64,000 bases of DNA from Muribaculaceae bacterium (GTDB lineage Bacteria; Bacteroidota; Bacteroidia; Bacteroidales; Muribaculaceae), in assembly GCA_017557665.1 (NCBI GenBank), contig JAFYYI010000002.1:1-64000 (forward strand), written 5' to 3'. A program made the translations under genes and the position numbers. The notes beneath the pieces were generated by a model. It did no database searches, was not told the origin of the DNA, and worked only from the letters and a program-made list of their open reading frames with translations. Below, piece after piece: positions 27,373 to 36,803 of the stretch (its first letter is position 1; each line of letters opens with the position of its first letter).

Positions 27373-27433
27373 AAAACGGGCTCCCTTGGGATACTTACCC
27401 CTATGGTTACATCAATGCCACAAATTAAAATCG

Positions 27434-29677
27434 CTAGTCTTTAAGGGTGGCCAGCTGCTTTGGGTCACCCACAATCCACAGGATGTCTCCAGCCCGGAAA
27501 GTCAAGTCGGGGGTGGGGGAGATATAGTTGTCATCACCCCGTTGCACAGCCACAAGCAAGGCACCATAGTCTTCGCGCAATCGGGCATTCTCCAATTGTA
27601 TACCAACAATCGGGGAGTTTTCTCCGATAGCGAAATGAATGAACTTCACATCAAGGTTGGGAGTCTCAACGATGTTGCTTTGAGCTTCGACGAGAGGTAA
27701 CATGCGTTGAATCTGATCCTCGGTTCCAATCACACCCAAAACATCGCCTGGGAAAATGCGCATGTCACCCGACGGGACGGGATATCTCTTTCCACCACGC
27801 TGGATGTTGACCAGATTCACGCCATAACGTGTTCGCAAATCCAGGTTTCGCAACCGATCACCGATAAAGGGACACTCCTGTCCAACGGTCATATAAGCCA
27901 GGTGCAGGTCACTCACCAGATTGTTTTCGTGTCCTGTGCGACGATTCTCCCGCTCATTGATATTGTTGATGAAACGTTTCTCGATGTTAACGGTACGACG
28001 CTTGAGTGGCGTGGGCACTGTCAGAATAAGGACAAGTCCCAAACCCACAAGCAGCAAAGCTACCATCATCGATACGGGACCGGAATAAACGCCATCCAGG
28101 ATGGACGTGGTGAAGATGAGGGACAGCACGACACTCAAGATTGACATCAATACCATCGGAACGTAGGAGACAGTCCCCTGGGCCTCGACGAGCTGTTCCT
28201 GCTCGCTGCGCTTGACTGTGGGCATGATGATGGCAGTGATGAATGGAGAAATAATGGCCAGGGTGATGACTACACTTGCAAGCCGTCCCCACGCGTTGTC
28301 ACCCAGCAATTTGAGCACAGCAGGCATCAGGTATGTTCGGCATACGATAATAAGGGTGATAATGATGACGGAGTAGAGTATGAGCCTGATTATAAAACGT
28401 TTCACGATTGACTTCCACAACATGCGGGTTTCATTACTCTCACTCTCGGTCGCATCCTTACTGTAGCCGTTGAGCAGGCGGGTCCAACTCTTTGGCAATA
28501 TTTTGTAGAGCATGTTGTAACAAGGCACTGCCTGTTTGATAAAAAACGGCGTGGTAAACGTCGTGATGACCGACACGGCAACGATAATCGGGTAGATGCT
28601 TTGGTCAAGCACACCCAGACCAGTACCCAATGTTGCGATGATGAATGAGAACTCACCGATCTGTGTCAGCGAGAACCCCGATTCCATCGCCAGCTTGAGC
28701 GGTTGCCCCGTGGCAAGCATGCCGAAGGTGCCGAACAAAATCATGCCCACAATCACGACCACGGCAAGTAGGGCTATGACGCCCCAATGCTGCGTCATGA
28801 CCGAGGGATTAACCATCATGCCCACCGAGATGAAGAACACGGCACCAAACAGGTCTTTGACCGGAGAGATGAGCCGCTCGATGCGCTCTGCTTCGATGGT
28901 ACCCGCCATGATAGAGCCCATGACGAACGCGCCCAATGCGGCCGAGAAACCCGATTTGATGGAAAACAAAACCATCGCAAAGCACAATCCCATCGCAATG
29001 ATAAGCATCTGTTCATCGCTGATGTAGCGCCTGAACCGCTTGAACACCGTCGGAATGATAAAAATGCCCACGGTGAACCACATGATAAGGAAGAACGACA
29101 ACTTGAGGACACTGGTTAACATCTCACCGCCATGGACGCTGTTGTTCAAGGCAATGGATGACAGAATCACCATCAAGACCACAGCAAAGAGGTCTTCGAC
29201 AATGAGCACGGCAAAAGTCATCGGGACAAAGCGACGTTGCCGCATGTTGAGGTCGGTCAACGCCTTGATGATGATGGTGGTCGACGACATGGAAATCATA
29301 CCGCCAAGGAAGATGCTGTTCACCAATCCGTAGCCCAGGAACTTGCCGACGACAAACCCCAGACTCATCATGCCCAATACAATAATGAGTGCCGTGATGA
29401 TGGCAGAACCGCCCACATCAATCAATTTCTTGAAACTGAATTCCAATCCCAATGAGAACAGCAGCACGATAATGCCTATCTGTGCCCAAAACTCTATATT
29501 CGCTTCCACCACAACCGAAGGCAGCAGCGCAAAATGGGGACTGGCAAGAAAACCTGCCACAATATAGCCCAAAACAACGGGCTGTTTCAACATCTTGAAA
29601 ATGACCGTGGCAATAGCTCCCAGTACCAAAATGAGCGCCAAGTCGCTGATCAGACTATTGATATCGAGTGTTTCCAT
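27434..29677 (-). CDS. CPA2-family monovalent cation:proton antiporter with RCK-C domains
   Basis: A 747-aa membrane antiporter of the KefB/Na+:H+ CPA2 type. The first 390 residues carry about 12 membrane segments with the family signatures VVLGYIVAGFLASP, IVLLFSLGLEFSFKK and AALGAFVMGSIMAG. More membrane segments follow, then two C-terminal TrkA-C/RCK-C-like domains (from about 600), where ligands could gate transport. It exchanges Na+ or K+ for protons; the ion is not determined. It converges on dacB across a 61-base gap. Confidence 0.82.
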   Translation of the reverse strand: METLDINSLISDLALILVLGAIATVIFKMLKQPVVLGYIVAGFLASPHFALLPSVVVEANIEFWAQIGIIVLLFSLGLEFSFKKLIDVGGSAIITALIIVLGMMSLGFVVGKFLGYGLVNSIFLGGMISMSSTTIIIKALTDLNMRQRRFVPMTFAVLIVEDLFAVVLMVILSSIALNNSVHGGEMLTSVLKLSFFLIMWFTVGIFIIPTVFKRFRRYISDEQMLIIAMGLCFAMVLFSIKSGFSAALGAFVMGSIMAGTIEAERIERLISPVKDLFGAVFFISVGMMVNPSVMTQHWGVIALLAVVVIVGMILFGTFGMLATGQPLKLAMESGFSLTQIGEFSFIIATLGTGLGVLDQSIYPIIVAVSVITTFTTPFFIKQAVPCYNMLYKILPKSWTRLLNGYSKDATESESNETRMLWKSIVKRFIIRLILYSVIIITLIIVCRTYLMPAVLKLLGDNAWGRLASVVITLAIISPFITAIIMPTVKRSEQEQLVEAQGTVSYVPMVLMSILSVVLSLIFTTSILDGVYSGPVSMMVALLLVGLGLVLILTVPTPLKRRTVNIEKRFINNINERENRRTGHENNLVSDLHLAYMTVGQECPFIGDRLRNLDLRTRYGVNLVNIQRGGKRYPVPSGDMRIFPGDVLGVIGTEDQIQRMLPLVEAQSNIVETPNLDVKFIHFAIGENSPIVGIQLENARLREDYGALLVAVQRGDDNYISPTPDLTFRAGDILWIVGDPKQLATLKD

Positions 29678-29761
29678 TATTCTCAGTTTCTCGTTTTACT
29701 AATAGTCTTTAATGACCTTAGAAACCTTAAAGACCTTAGGGACTTAAATAAGATGAAGAAA

Positions 29762-30478
29762 TCACATGTTCATCTCATTGGTTATAGTGATGGATATGGC
29801 ATCCAGTTTATCCTTCATGTCATTGAACATGGCGGGCACGTTGACATTGCCGGTGCTACGCACCATGAAGTTGACGATGGTGACCTTGTTTTCATAGTCA
29901 AACTTCATGAACTCATCACTGATGTGGATATCGTTATCCTCAATAACGGCACGCGCGGGCTGGATATCATCAAGTATGCCATGCATCTTGACACGGATGA
30001 TTTTGGACTTCCACAAGAAGTTGTGGCGCAACTCAATGCGTTCAATATTGACAAGGACAAAAATGATGAGTACTGTAGCAATGATACTGATGAGATACAT
30101 TCCGGCACCAACAGCAAGGCCAATGCAGGCAGTCATCCAGATGCCTGCCGCCGTGGTCAAGCCACGCACCGAGCCTTTCATCTGAATAATGGCTCCCGCA
30201 CCCAGGAAACCCACACCACTCACGACTTGTGCCGCGATGCGTCCTGGATCTCCATTCTTCAATCCCAGATACTCTTGAGGAATATAGATAGAAATGAGCA
30301 TGGCAAGCGTGGCCCCCATCGAGATGAGGGCAAAAGTGCGCAAGCCTGCAATCTGTCCCTTGCGGCGGCGTTCAATACCGATGACAGCGCCAAGCAGAAG
30401 ACTCAACACCAGTTTTGCGACAGCTCCAATCAGATTAACGTCGGGGCTGATGATTTGTTCATAAATATTGTCCAGCAT
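29762..30478 (-). CDS. MgtC/SapB-family inner-membrane protein
   Basis: A 238-aa protein with about five N-terminal membrane segments and a cytosolic C-terminal ACT-like domain. The MgtC signature region is present: GIERRRKGQIAGLRTFALIS, then GVGFLGAGAIIQ and GLTTAAGIWMTACIG. The family is linked to Mg2+ stress and membrane energetics; the precise activity is unclear. I chose the ATG at 30478 over a frame extending 20 codons upstream, because the promoter lies between. It is divergent from the secreted EEP-family gene. Confidence 0.85.
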   Translation of the reverse strand: MLDNIYEQIISPDVNLIGAVAKLVLSLLLGAVIGIERRRKGQIAGLRTFALISMGATLAMLISIYIPQEYLGLKNGDPGRIAAQVVSGVGFLGAGAIIQMKGSVRGLTTAAGIWMTACIGLAVGAGMYLISIIATVLIIFVLVNIERIELRHNFLWKSKIIRVKMHGILDDIQPARAVIEDNDIHISDEFMKFDYENKVTIVNFMVRSTGNVNVPAMFNDMKDKLDAISITITNEMNM

Positions 30479-30501
30479 ATTATACTCAGTCAGTTTAAGC
30501 G

Positions 30502-30533
30502 CAAAGGTACTGATTCTTGGACAGCCATACAAT
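30502..30533 (-). promoter_or_regulatory. Promoter of the MgtC-like gene
   Basis: Minus-strand TACCTTTG (30502-30509) and ATTG (30530-30533) are spaced 20 bp apart, 24 bases before the ATG. Confidence 0.5.
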
Positions 30534-30552
30534 ACCATATTTGTTTTTTTAC

Positions 30553-30560
30553 TACATTTG
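30553..30560 (+). promoter_or_regulatory. Promoter -7 element of the EEP-family gene
   Basis: TACATTTG lies 26 bases before the ATG at 30587. The -33 region is unclear; the divergent mgtC-type promoter lies within 20 bases. Confidence 0.4.
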
Positions 30561-30586
30561 TGGCTGGAATATTAATAAATAATGTG

Positions 30587-31504
30587 ATGAAAAAGTTTTA
30601 TTTCACAGTTCTGCTCTGTTTGCTGACTACGCTTTCATTGTCGGCACAGATGTTAGTGGGTACCTACAATATCCGTAATAAGAATTCAGGTGACAGCATC
30701 AGGGGTGATGTATGGAACAAGCGTTGCCAGGTCATCTGTGACCAGGTGAATTTCATGGCTCCTGATATCTTTGGCACCCAAGAGGTGCTTCACAGGCAAT
30801 TATTGGATATGCTCGCTCAACTCGATGGGTATGACTACATCGGTGTGGGGCGTGACGACGGCAAGACTGGTGGCGAGTATGCTGCCATCTTCTACAAGAC
30901 CAGCCGATTGAGGTTACTCAACCAAGGAAACTTCTGGCTCAACGAGACCCCTGACCGCCCAGCGCTGGGATGGGATGCTGCCTGCATTCGCATCTGCTCC
31001 TGGGGGGAGTTTGCGGCCCAGACGGCGACCAATGACGAGTCATTCTTTTTCTTCAATCTGCACATGGACCACGTCGGCGTGACAGCCAGGCGTGAGGCAG
31101 CGAAACTCATTGTCAAGAAGATTCGTGAAATAGCCCAAGACGCTCCGGTTATTCTTACAGGAGATTTCAATGTGGATCAGAATGATGAAATCTACAACAT
31201 TTTCACCGATTCAGGCATTTTGAAGGACTCTTATCTTGATGCTCGTTTGCGTTTTATTGAGAACGGCACATTCAATTCTTTTAAGACCGAACTGTACACC
31301 CAAAGCCGCATCGACCACATCTTTGTGTCTCCAGCCATGCGTGTTGAGTCCTATGGTGTTCTCACCGACGGCTATTGGGTTCCTGACGAGCAGTCTTCAA
31401 CCCAAATGAAAGGGAATGACGCACCTCAGGAGATTAGTTTCAGCAAGTACACGCGACGTCAACCGTCTGACCACTATCCAGTTTTCGTCCGTTTAGTGCA
31501 ATGA
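30587..31504 (+). CDS. Secreted endonuclease/exonuclease/phosphatase-family protein
   Basis: A 305-aa exported metal-dependent hydrolase of the EEP fold, with a signal peptide MKKFYFTVLLCLLTTLSLSA. The catalytic motifs are in place: FGTQEVL (Glu), GDFNVDQND, SRIDHIFVSP and the final SDHYPVFVR. Such secreted Bacteroidales proteins may cleave nucleic acids, phosphoesters or sugar phosphates; the substrate is not clear. A much longer open frame runs from 29534 but its first 351 codons are antisense to the MgtC-like gene, so I start at the ATG at 30587. Confidence 0.82.
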   Translation: MKKFYFTVLLCLLTTLSLSAQMLVGTYNIRNKNSGDSIRGDVWNKRCQVICDQVNFMAPDIFGTQEVLHRQLLDMLAQLDGYDYIGVGRDDGKTGGEYAAIFYKTSRLRLLNQGNFWLNETPDRPALGWDAACIRICSWGEFAAQTATNDESFFFFNLHMDHVGVTARREAAKLIVKKIREIAQDAPVILTGDFNVDQNDEIYNIFTDSGILKDSYLDARLRFIENGTFNSFKTELYTQSRIDHIFVSPAMRVESYGVLTDGYWVPDEQSSTQMKGNDAPQEISFSKYTRRQPSDHYPVFVRLVQ

Positions 31505-31592
31505 GCCTTCGAAAGTACACCGATGTAATGCTTTACTTGCACTTTAACTTTAATTAATCGTGATAACGTGTCATCAACTGCCCAAAAAGCGT

Positions 31593-31600
31593 TATCTTTG
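31593..31600 (+). promoter_or_regulatory. Promoter -7 element of the DHH phosphoesterase gene
   Basis: TATCTTTG lies 24 bases before the ATG at 31625. No clear -33 element. Confidence 0.4.
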
Positions 31601-31624
31601 CCGAATTATTGTGATTAAAGAGCA

Positions 31625-32677
31625 ATGATCAGTCCAATAATCGATGAAAATAAGATTGAACGTCTGCGTGCCATGATTAACGGCGTGCAACGCATCGTCA
31701 TCACATGTCACAAGTCGCCCGATGGTGATGCCCTAGGCTCATCACTGGCATTGTGCCACGTGTTGAGGCGGCTGGGTAAAGAAGCCACGGTTGTCACACC
31801 CGACATGGCACCCAAATCACTGGAATTCATTCCGGGCGTTCGTGACCTGGTGGTGTTAACCAAACACGAGTTGCGGGCACGTCATGTCTTGAATGATGCG
31901 CAACTCATCTTCTGCCTGGATTTCAATTCCATGAAACGCATCGACCGACTTGCAGAACTGGTCGAGCCTCTCAATATCAGGCGGGTGCTCATTGATCACC
32001 ACCTCAATCCCGATGACGCCTTTGACCTCGTCATCTCCCATCCCGAAGCTTCCTCAACTTGCGAGCTCATTTTCCGTGTCCTTATGCAGTTGGGTCTGCT
32101 CAGGATGATGGATCGCCTAACAGCCAGCTGCTTGTATGTTGGATTGATGACTGATACGGGCGGCTTCGCTTACAGCTGTGACAATCCGGAATTCTACGAG
32201 ATCATGGCCTCTATCATGCGTCGCCGCATTGACCGCATCGGTTTGTATAACAAGGCATTGAACACTTTCAGCGCCGACAGCCTGCGTCTCCAGGGTTATG
32301 CCATCAGCGAAAAGATGCAACTTTACAGTGAGCAGGGCGCTTCGCTTATCGTCCTCACCAAAGAGGAACTTGAGCGTTTCAACTACAACCGAGGTGACAC
32401 CGAGACGTTGGTTAACAAGCCATTGGCTATTCCTGGTATCTATTGGAGCGTGTTCATGCGTGAGGATGCCGACAAAATCAAGATTTCCTGCCGTTCCCAA
32501 GGTGATTTCTCGGTCAGTGACATTTGTGCCCGTTACTTTAACGGCGGCGGTCATGAGAATGCTGCCGGTGGCGAAATCGTTGGCACTATTGATGAGGCAG
32601 TTGCTGTTTTTCATCAAGTGCTCGCCGACCTCTTTCCTGAAAATAAAGAAGAACAAACAACATCATCTACAGAATAA
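31625..32677 (+). CDS. DHH-family phosphoesterase, NrnA-like (oligoribonuclease/pAp phosphatase)
   Basis: A 350-aa cytosolic DHH/DHHA1 protein that probably degrades short RNA oligonucleotides and dephosphorylates pAp. Motifs: SPDGDALGS (metal Asp33, Asp35), LDFN (Asp99), the signature IDHHLNP (Asp124-His126), and the DHHA1 GGGHENAAGG near residue 305-315. Length and motif order fit NrnA. Its stop codon overlaps the next start by one base (TAATG), so the downstream lipoprotein is co-transcribed. Confidence 0.85.
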   Translation: MISPIIDENKIERLRAMINGVQRIVITCHKSPDGDALGSSLALCHVLRRLGKEATVVTPDMAPKSLEFIPGVRDLVVLTKHELRARHVLNDAQLIFCLDFNSMKRIDRLAELVEPLNIRRVLIDHHLNPDDAFDLVISHPEASSTCELIFRVLMQLGLLRMMDRLTASCLYVGLMTDTGGFAYSCDNPEFYEIMASIMRRRIDRIGLYNKALNTFSADSLRLQGYAISEKMQLYSEQGASLIVLTKEELERFNYNRGDTETLVNKPLAIPGIYWSVFMREDADKIKISCRSQGDFSVSDICARYFNGGGHENAAGGEIVGTIDEAVAVFHQVLADLFPENKEEQTTSSTE

Positions 32678-33252
32678 TGAAGCATATTTTCAATTCATCC
32701 ATTTTAATCGGGCTTTTTGCCCTTGTCTTGCTCTCGGCCTGCAACAATGACCAGAGCTATGCCGACCGCCTCAACGAGGAGCGTAACGCTGTCAACTCTT
32801 ATCTGGCAAATCACCGCGTAGTGATGTCGGTCCCCAAGGATTCAGTCTTTGAGGTGGGCGAGAATGCTCCGTTCTATCGTCTCGACGCCGACGGCAACAT
32901 CTATATGCAAGTGCTCAACGCGGGTGACAAGAACGACAAGGCTAAGAATGATGAACCCATTTATTTCAGATATTCACGCTATAATCTGGCAATTTGGTAT
33001 GCCGAAGGCCGGATGGTCATGACAAGCGGCAACGAGAGTTCGATGGACACCGAGTCCTGTACATTCAACTATGCCAACTACACTTTGCCCAGTTCATCGC
33101 AATGGGGCTACGGCATTCAGTATCCGCTGCTTTTCCTCGGTGTGGAATGCGAGGTGAATCTTGTTGTCAAGTCGCAGTTCGGCTTTACTAACGAGATCTC
33201 CTACGTGACACCTTTCCTCTTCCATGTGAGGTATTTCCATAGCCAGATTTAA
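32677..33252 (+). CDS. Small lipoprotein, DUF4827-like
   Basis: A 191-aa predicted lipoprotein (lipobox LLSAC, Cys22). The rest is a compact beta-rich domain resembling DUF4827 proteins of Bacteroidales, which are FKBP-like in outline; I recall this family only by its overall pattern. The function is unknown. It begins inside the nrnA stop codon, so the two share a message. Confidence 0.6.
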   Translation: MKHIFNSSILIGLFALVLLSACNNDQSYADRLNEERNAVNSYLANHRVVMSVPKDSVFEVGENAPFYRLDADGNIYMQVLNAGDKNDKAKNDEPIYFRYSRYNLAIWYAEGRMVMTSGNESSMDTESCTFNYANYTLPSSSQWGYGIQYPLLFLGVECEVNLVVKSQFGFTNEISYVTPFLFHVRYFHSQI

Positions 33253-33331
33253 GGTTTTATCTCGAGTCTATTTTCCATAGTCGGCAGATGCTGACTATTA
33301 ATGATTAACTACTATTTACTGTTTTAGAATA

Positions 33332-34708
33332 ATGTCTCTGATCAAGTCAATTTCAGGAATCCGTGGCACTATCGGCGGCAAGGCTGGTGACGGCCTTTCT
33401 CCGCTCGATATCGTCAAGTTCACTTCGGCCTATGCTACTTTCATACGCCGCAATTCACCCGTCAAGACTGGTGTCATCGTCGTCGGACGTGACGCGCGCC
33501 TGTCAGGACGCATGGTACTCAACACCGTGGTGGGAACCCTCACTGGTATGGGCTTTGACGTGGTGAACATTGGCCTGGCCACAACCCCGACCACAGAGCT
33601 TGCAGTGGTGGGTGAACACGCCTGTGGCGGCATCATCATCACTGCATCTCACAACCCCAGGCAATGGAATGCCCTCAAGCTTCTTAACCACAACGGTGAG
33701 TTTCTTACCGATGCCGAGGGGAAGGAGGTACTGCGCCTTGCCGAGGCCGAGGACTTTGATTATGCCGATGTGGATCACCTGGGACGAGAGCAGAAGAACT
33801 ATACCTGGCTCCGCCGTCATATCGACCAGGTACTTTCACTTGATCTCGTGGATGTTGAGGCAATACGCCAAGCCGACTTCACAGTCGCTGTCGATGCGGT
33901 CAATTCGGTAGGCGGTGTGGCAATTCCCAAGCTCCTGGAGGAACTCGGTGTGAAACGTGTCGAGAAACTCTTCTGTGACCCGACAGGCAACTTTGGCCAC
34001 ACGCCAGAGCCGATTCCCGAGAACCTGACGGCTATCAGCGACTTCATGCGTCAAGGCAATGCCGACGTGGGCTTTGTTGTGGATCCCGACGTGGACCGCC
34101 TGGCCATCGTGATGGAGAACGGGGAGTTCTTTGTCGAGGAATACACGCTTGTGGCCGTTGCCGATTATGTGCTTAGCCACACTCCGGGCGCCACGGTAAG
34201 CAACCTGTCGTCATCACGTGCCCTGCGTGACGTGACGGTTGCACACGGCTGCTCTTACACGGCAGCTGCTGTCGGCGAGGTCAACGTGACAACCGAGATG
34301 CGGCGCACAGGTGCCGTCATCGGTGGTGAGGGCAACGGCGGTGTGATTTACCCTGCCAGTCATTACGGCCGCGATGCGCTTGTGGGCGTAGCGCTCTTCC
34401 TGTCGTTACTGGCCAAGAGCGGCAAGACTGTCAGTGAACTCAAGAAGACCTATCCTCAATACAGCATCGCTAAAACCAAACTGGAACTGAAACCGGGCAT
34501 GGACGTGGATGCCATTCTCAAGGCAGTGGAACAGCACTACCAGGGTGAGCAGATGACGACCATCGACGGTGTGAAAATTGATTTTGCCGACGGGTGGGTT
34601 CATCTGCGCAAGAGCAACACCGAGCCTATCATCCGCATCTACAGCGAGGCACACTCGATGCAAGAGGCCGAACGGCTGGGTGAAGATGTCAAGCAGATAG
34701 TCCTTTAG
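33332..34708 (+). CDS. glmM: Phosphoglucosamine mutase
   Basis: A 458-aa alpha-D-phosphohexomutase that converts glucosamine-6-P to glucosamine-1-P for peptidoglycan and LPS. The phosphoserine loop is TASHNP (Ser106), the metal loop DPDVDRLA, the sugar-binding loop GGEGNGG, and the C-terminal phosphate loop RKSNTEPIIRIY. The N-terminal SGIRGTIG matches the GlmM/ManB group. GlmM is the likeliest member, with phosphomannomutase the alternative. It converges with comEC, the stops being one base apart. Confidence 0.85.
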   Translation: MSLIKSISGIRGTIGGKAGDGLSPLDIVKFTSAYATFIRRNSPVKTGVIVVGRDARLSGRMVLNTVVGTLTGMGFDVVNIGLATTPTTELAVVGEHACGGIIITASHNPRQWNALKLLNHNGEFLTDAEGKEVLRLAEAEDFDYADVDHLGREQKNYTWLRRHIDQVLSLDLVDVEAIRQADFTVAVDAVNSVGGVAIPKLLEELGVKRVEKLFCDPTGNFGHTPEPIPENLTAISDFMRQGNADVGFVVDPDVDRLAIVMENGEFFVEEYTLVAVADYVLSHTPGATVSNLSSSRALRDVTVAHGCSYTAAAVGEVNVTTEMRRTGAVIGGEGNGGVIYPASHYGRDALVGVALFLSLLAKSGKTVSELKKTYPQYSIAKTKLELKPGMDVDAILKAVEQHYQGEQMTTIDGVKIDFADGWVHLRKSNTEPIIRIYSEAHSMQEAERLGEDVKQIVL

Positions 34709-34709
34709 C

Positions 34710-36764
34710 TCATCTGACCCATAACGCGCCTTCCTCACTAAGGGCATGGACCTTTATGCCTGCACTGTCACACTCGTGCTGCAGTGGAATAAGGTTATGA
34801 TTGGCTCCTGAGATTATCAGTCGGTCAAAATCAAACAATTGTTGTAATTGAGTCGCGGTACCGTGAAACCGCTTGGTGACGATGATTTCATCGAGGGGCA
34901 AGCGCCGGTTTGCAGTCATGTGTTTCCAGCGGCCGCTTCCGGCAGTCATCAGGCGTTTCCCCATCAGGAGGGCATAGGGTGGATTTATCATGGCACCTTG
35001 CAGTCGCAAGGTGTCATTTTCTTTTACAAATGCCAGGTCATGGATTCCTTGACGCGCAAGAAATCCGGCATGATAGCGCGAGAATGCAGCCGAATCGGGC
35101 TCTTCTTCGTCAGGAATCCAAACATATCCCTTTCCATCCTCATAATACATAATCGGAGTCGAAGAATAGGAGTTAAAGATAATCATTCCTTGACGTGGCG
35201 TCCGCGCATCAATCCACAGGGAATGACCAAGTAAGACGACCAGTACACATCCCGCCATGAGTAGGAAGCGGTATCTGCCGCGATAAAGCCATAAGGCGAT
35301 AAAAGCGAGAATCACAAAACTGGCCACAACGCCAAAGGCACTGACATACACGCCGCTCACGTGAGACCCGGGAATAGCATTTACTAGCGATGAAGACCAG
35401 TGTATGTAGCGGTACAGAGTATCGAGGCTCCAGTCCAACGCATTACACTGCATTCCAGCCGACGTGACGAGCAGCATCAGTGCTCCAAGTATCATGAAAA
35501 TGGGTAACACCGGTAATATCAGCAAATTGGCTAACACCGACATCAACGAGATGGTGTGGAAATAATAAGCAGTGAGCGCCATTGTGGCAAACATCGCCAC
35601 GAGCGACGTGATAATGGTTGATGTGACGTAATTCACCCAATGGAAACGGCTATTCAATGACTCGGGGACACGTGCGAACAACAAAATCGCCAACACTGTC
35701 ACAAAACTCAACTGAAAACCCACAGTAAACAGTGACGAAGGCGAGAATACCAGAATGACAAGTGCCGCCATCGCCAGGGCATTTAACGAGACCGAACGCC
35801 GATAGAACAGAATTGACGAAAACACAAATCCTATCATTATCGTGGCACGAACCACACTTGGCGAAAGTCCCGTGAACATCGCAAAAAGAATGATGGCAGC
35901 AAGCGTGATGACAAGGCGTAATTTCTTCAGTCGCAAGTAATCCAAAGGAAATAGCAATCCCCAAATAATGAGTGCTATGAAACCAACATGAAGCCCACTA
36001 AGCGACAGGACATGCGCCACACCTGCTGCTGAAAACTCTTGACGGGTCGCCTTGTCAATCAGACTGCTATTGCCCAACAGCAATGCGACGACAAAATGCT
36101 GAGTTGATGAGGACAGACGTGAATTAAAGACCATGAGTTGTAAAGCACGTCTTGTGGTTGCTAATCGGGTAAGAAAGGTTGGGGAATGACCAGCTCTGGT
36201 CAAGTCATTGAGAGGTAGATGCTGTTGATATCGTATCCCCTCGCTGTCGAGCAGGCGTGTTGCCTCGTCCCGGTCACCAGGATTGCCCATGGATTTCACT
36301 TCCTGCAAATCGGCCTGCCACCTCACGATGTCACCTTCATTCATGGTGTAATCGCAACCTCGGGTCGATAGCAAGACGCGGCTTGCGGGCAAGTCGCTCT
36401 CCAGCAATTCGACGGTAAGTCGCATCGAGAAATCGGTGTAAGCCAGCTTCACCACTCGTCCGGTCACATCCCTGCCGTTTCGCTGACTGCTATCCAGCAC
36501 TGGAGGGCAATGTAAATAGGCAGCAAACCAACCTAACGCTAGTGCGGTCAAGGCCAAGGGAATGATATAGAACGGGCGCCATAGCATTCGGCCTTGTGGG
36601 GATCGCGACTTGAACAAAGCCCATACATATATACCAACAGCGAGTAACAGAATGAGTACTGGCACCAGCCATCCACTCCAGATTCGGAAGGCTATAATCC
36701 CAACAACAAAGGGCACAAGCACCCTTAGAACAGGTACACGCGATAATGCTGTCGGGTTAGCCAT
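34710..36764 (-). CDS. ComEC/Rec2-family membrane protein (no metallo-beta-lactamase motif)
   Basis: A 684-aa polytopic membrane protein. An N-terminal DUF4131-like region with an OB-type segment is followed by the ComEC membrane core, with the typical SGLHVGFIALIIWGL and GLSPSVVRATIM. ComEC forms the DNA-uptake channel of natural competence. The last 150 residues form a soluble region but I see no HxHxDH metallo-beta-lactamase site, unlike the longer ComEC proteins; a shortened tail is known in Bacteroidota. A competence role is inferred from family only. Confidence 0.8.
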   Translation of the reverse strand: MANPTALSRVPVLRVLVPFVVGIIAFRIWSGWLVPVLILLLAVGIYVWALFKSRSPQGRMLWRPFYIIPLALTALALGWFAAYLHCPPVLDSSQRNGRDVTGRVVKLAYTDFSMRLTVELLESDLPASRVLLSTRGCDYTMNEGDIVRWQADLQEVKSMGNPGDRDEATRLLDSEGIRYQQHLPLNDLTRAGHSPTFLTRLATTRRALQLMVFNSRLSSSTQHFVVALLLGNSSLIDKATRQEFSAAGVAHVLSLSGLHVGFIALIIWGLLFPLDYLRLKKLRLVITLAAIILFAMFTGLSPSVVRATIMIGFVFSSILFYRRSVSLNALAMAALVILVFSPSSLFTVGFQLSFVTVLAILLFARVPESLNSRFHWVNYVTSTIITSLVAMFATMALTAYYFHTISLMSVLANLLILPVLPIFMILGALMLLVTSAGMQCNALDWSLDTLYRYIHWSSSLVNAIPGSHVSGVYVSAFGVVASFVILAFIALWLYRGRYRFLLMAGCVLVVLLGHSLWIDARTPRQGMIIFNSYSSTPIMYYEDGKGYVWIPDEEEPDSAAFSRYHAGFLARQGIHDLAFVKENDTLRLQGAMINPPYALLMGKRLMTAGSGRWKHMTANRRLPLDEIIVTKRFHGTATQLQQLFDFDRLIISGANHNLIPLQHECDSAGIKVHALSEEGALWVR

Positions 36765-36803
36765 CAGTCAATCTTGGAAAACGTGTGTGTGTGAAATAAG
36801 TAG

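Noticed and set aside
29534..30586. 351-codon extension upstream of the EEP-family gene
   Set aside because: It is antisense to the MgtC-like gene, carries no recognisable domain, and the signal peptide and promoter sit just before the ATG at 30587.
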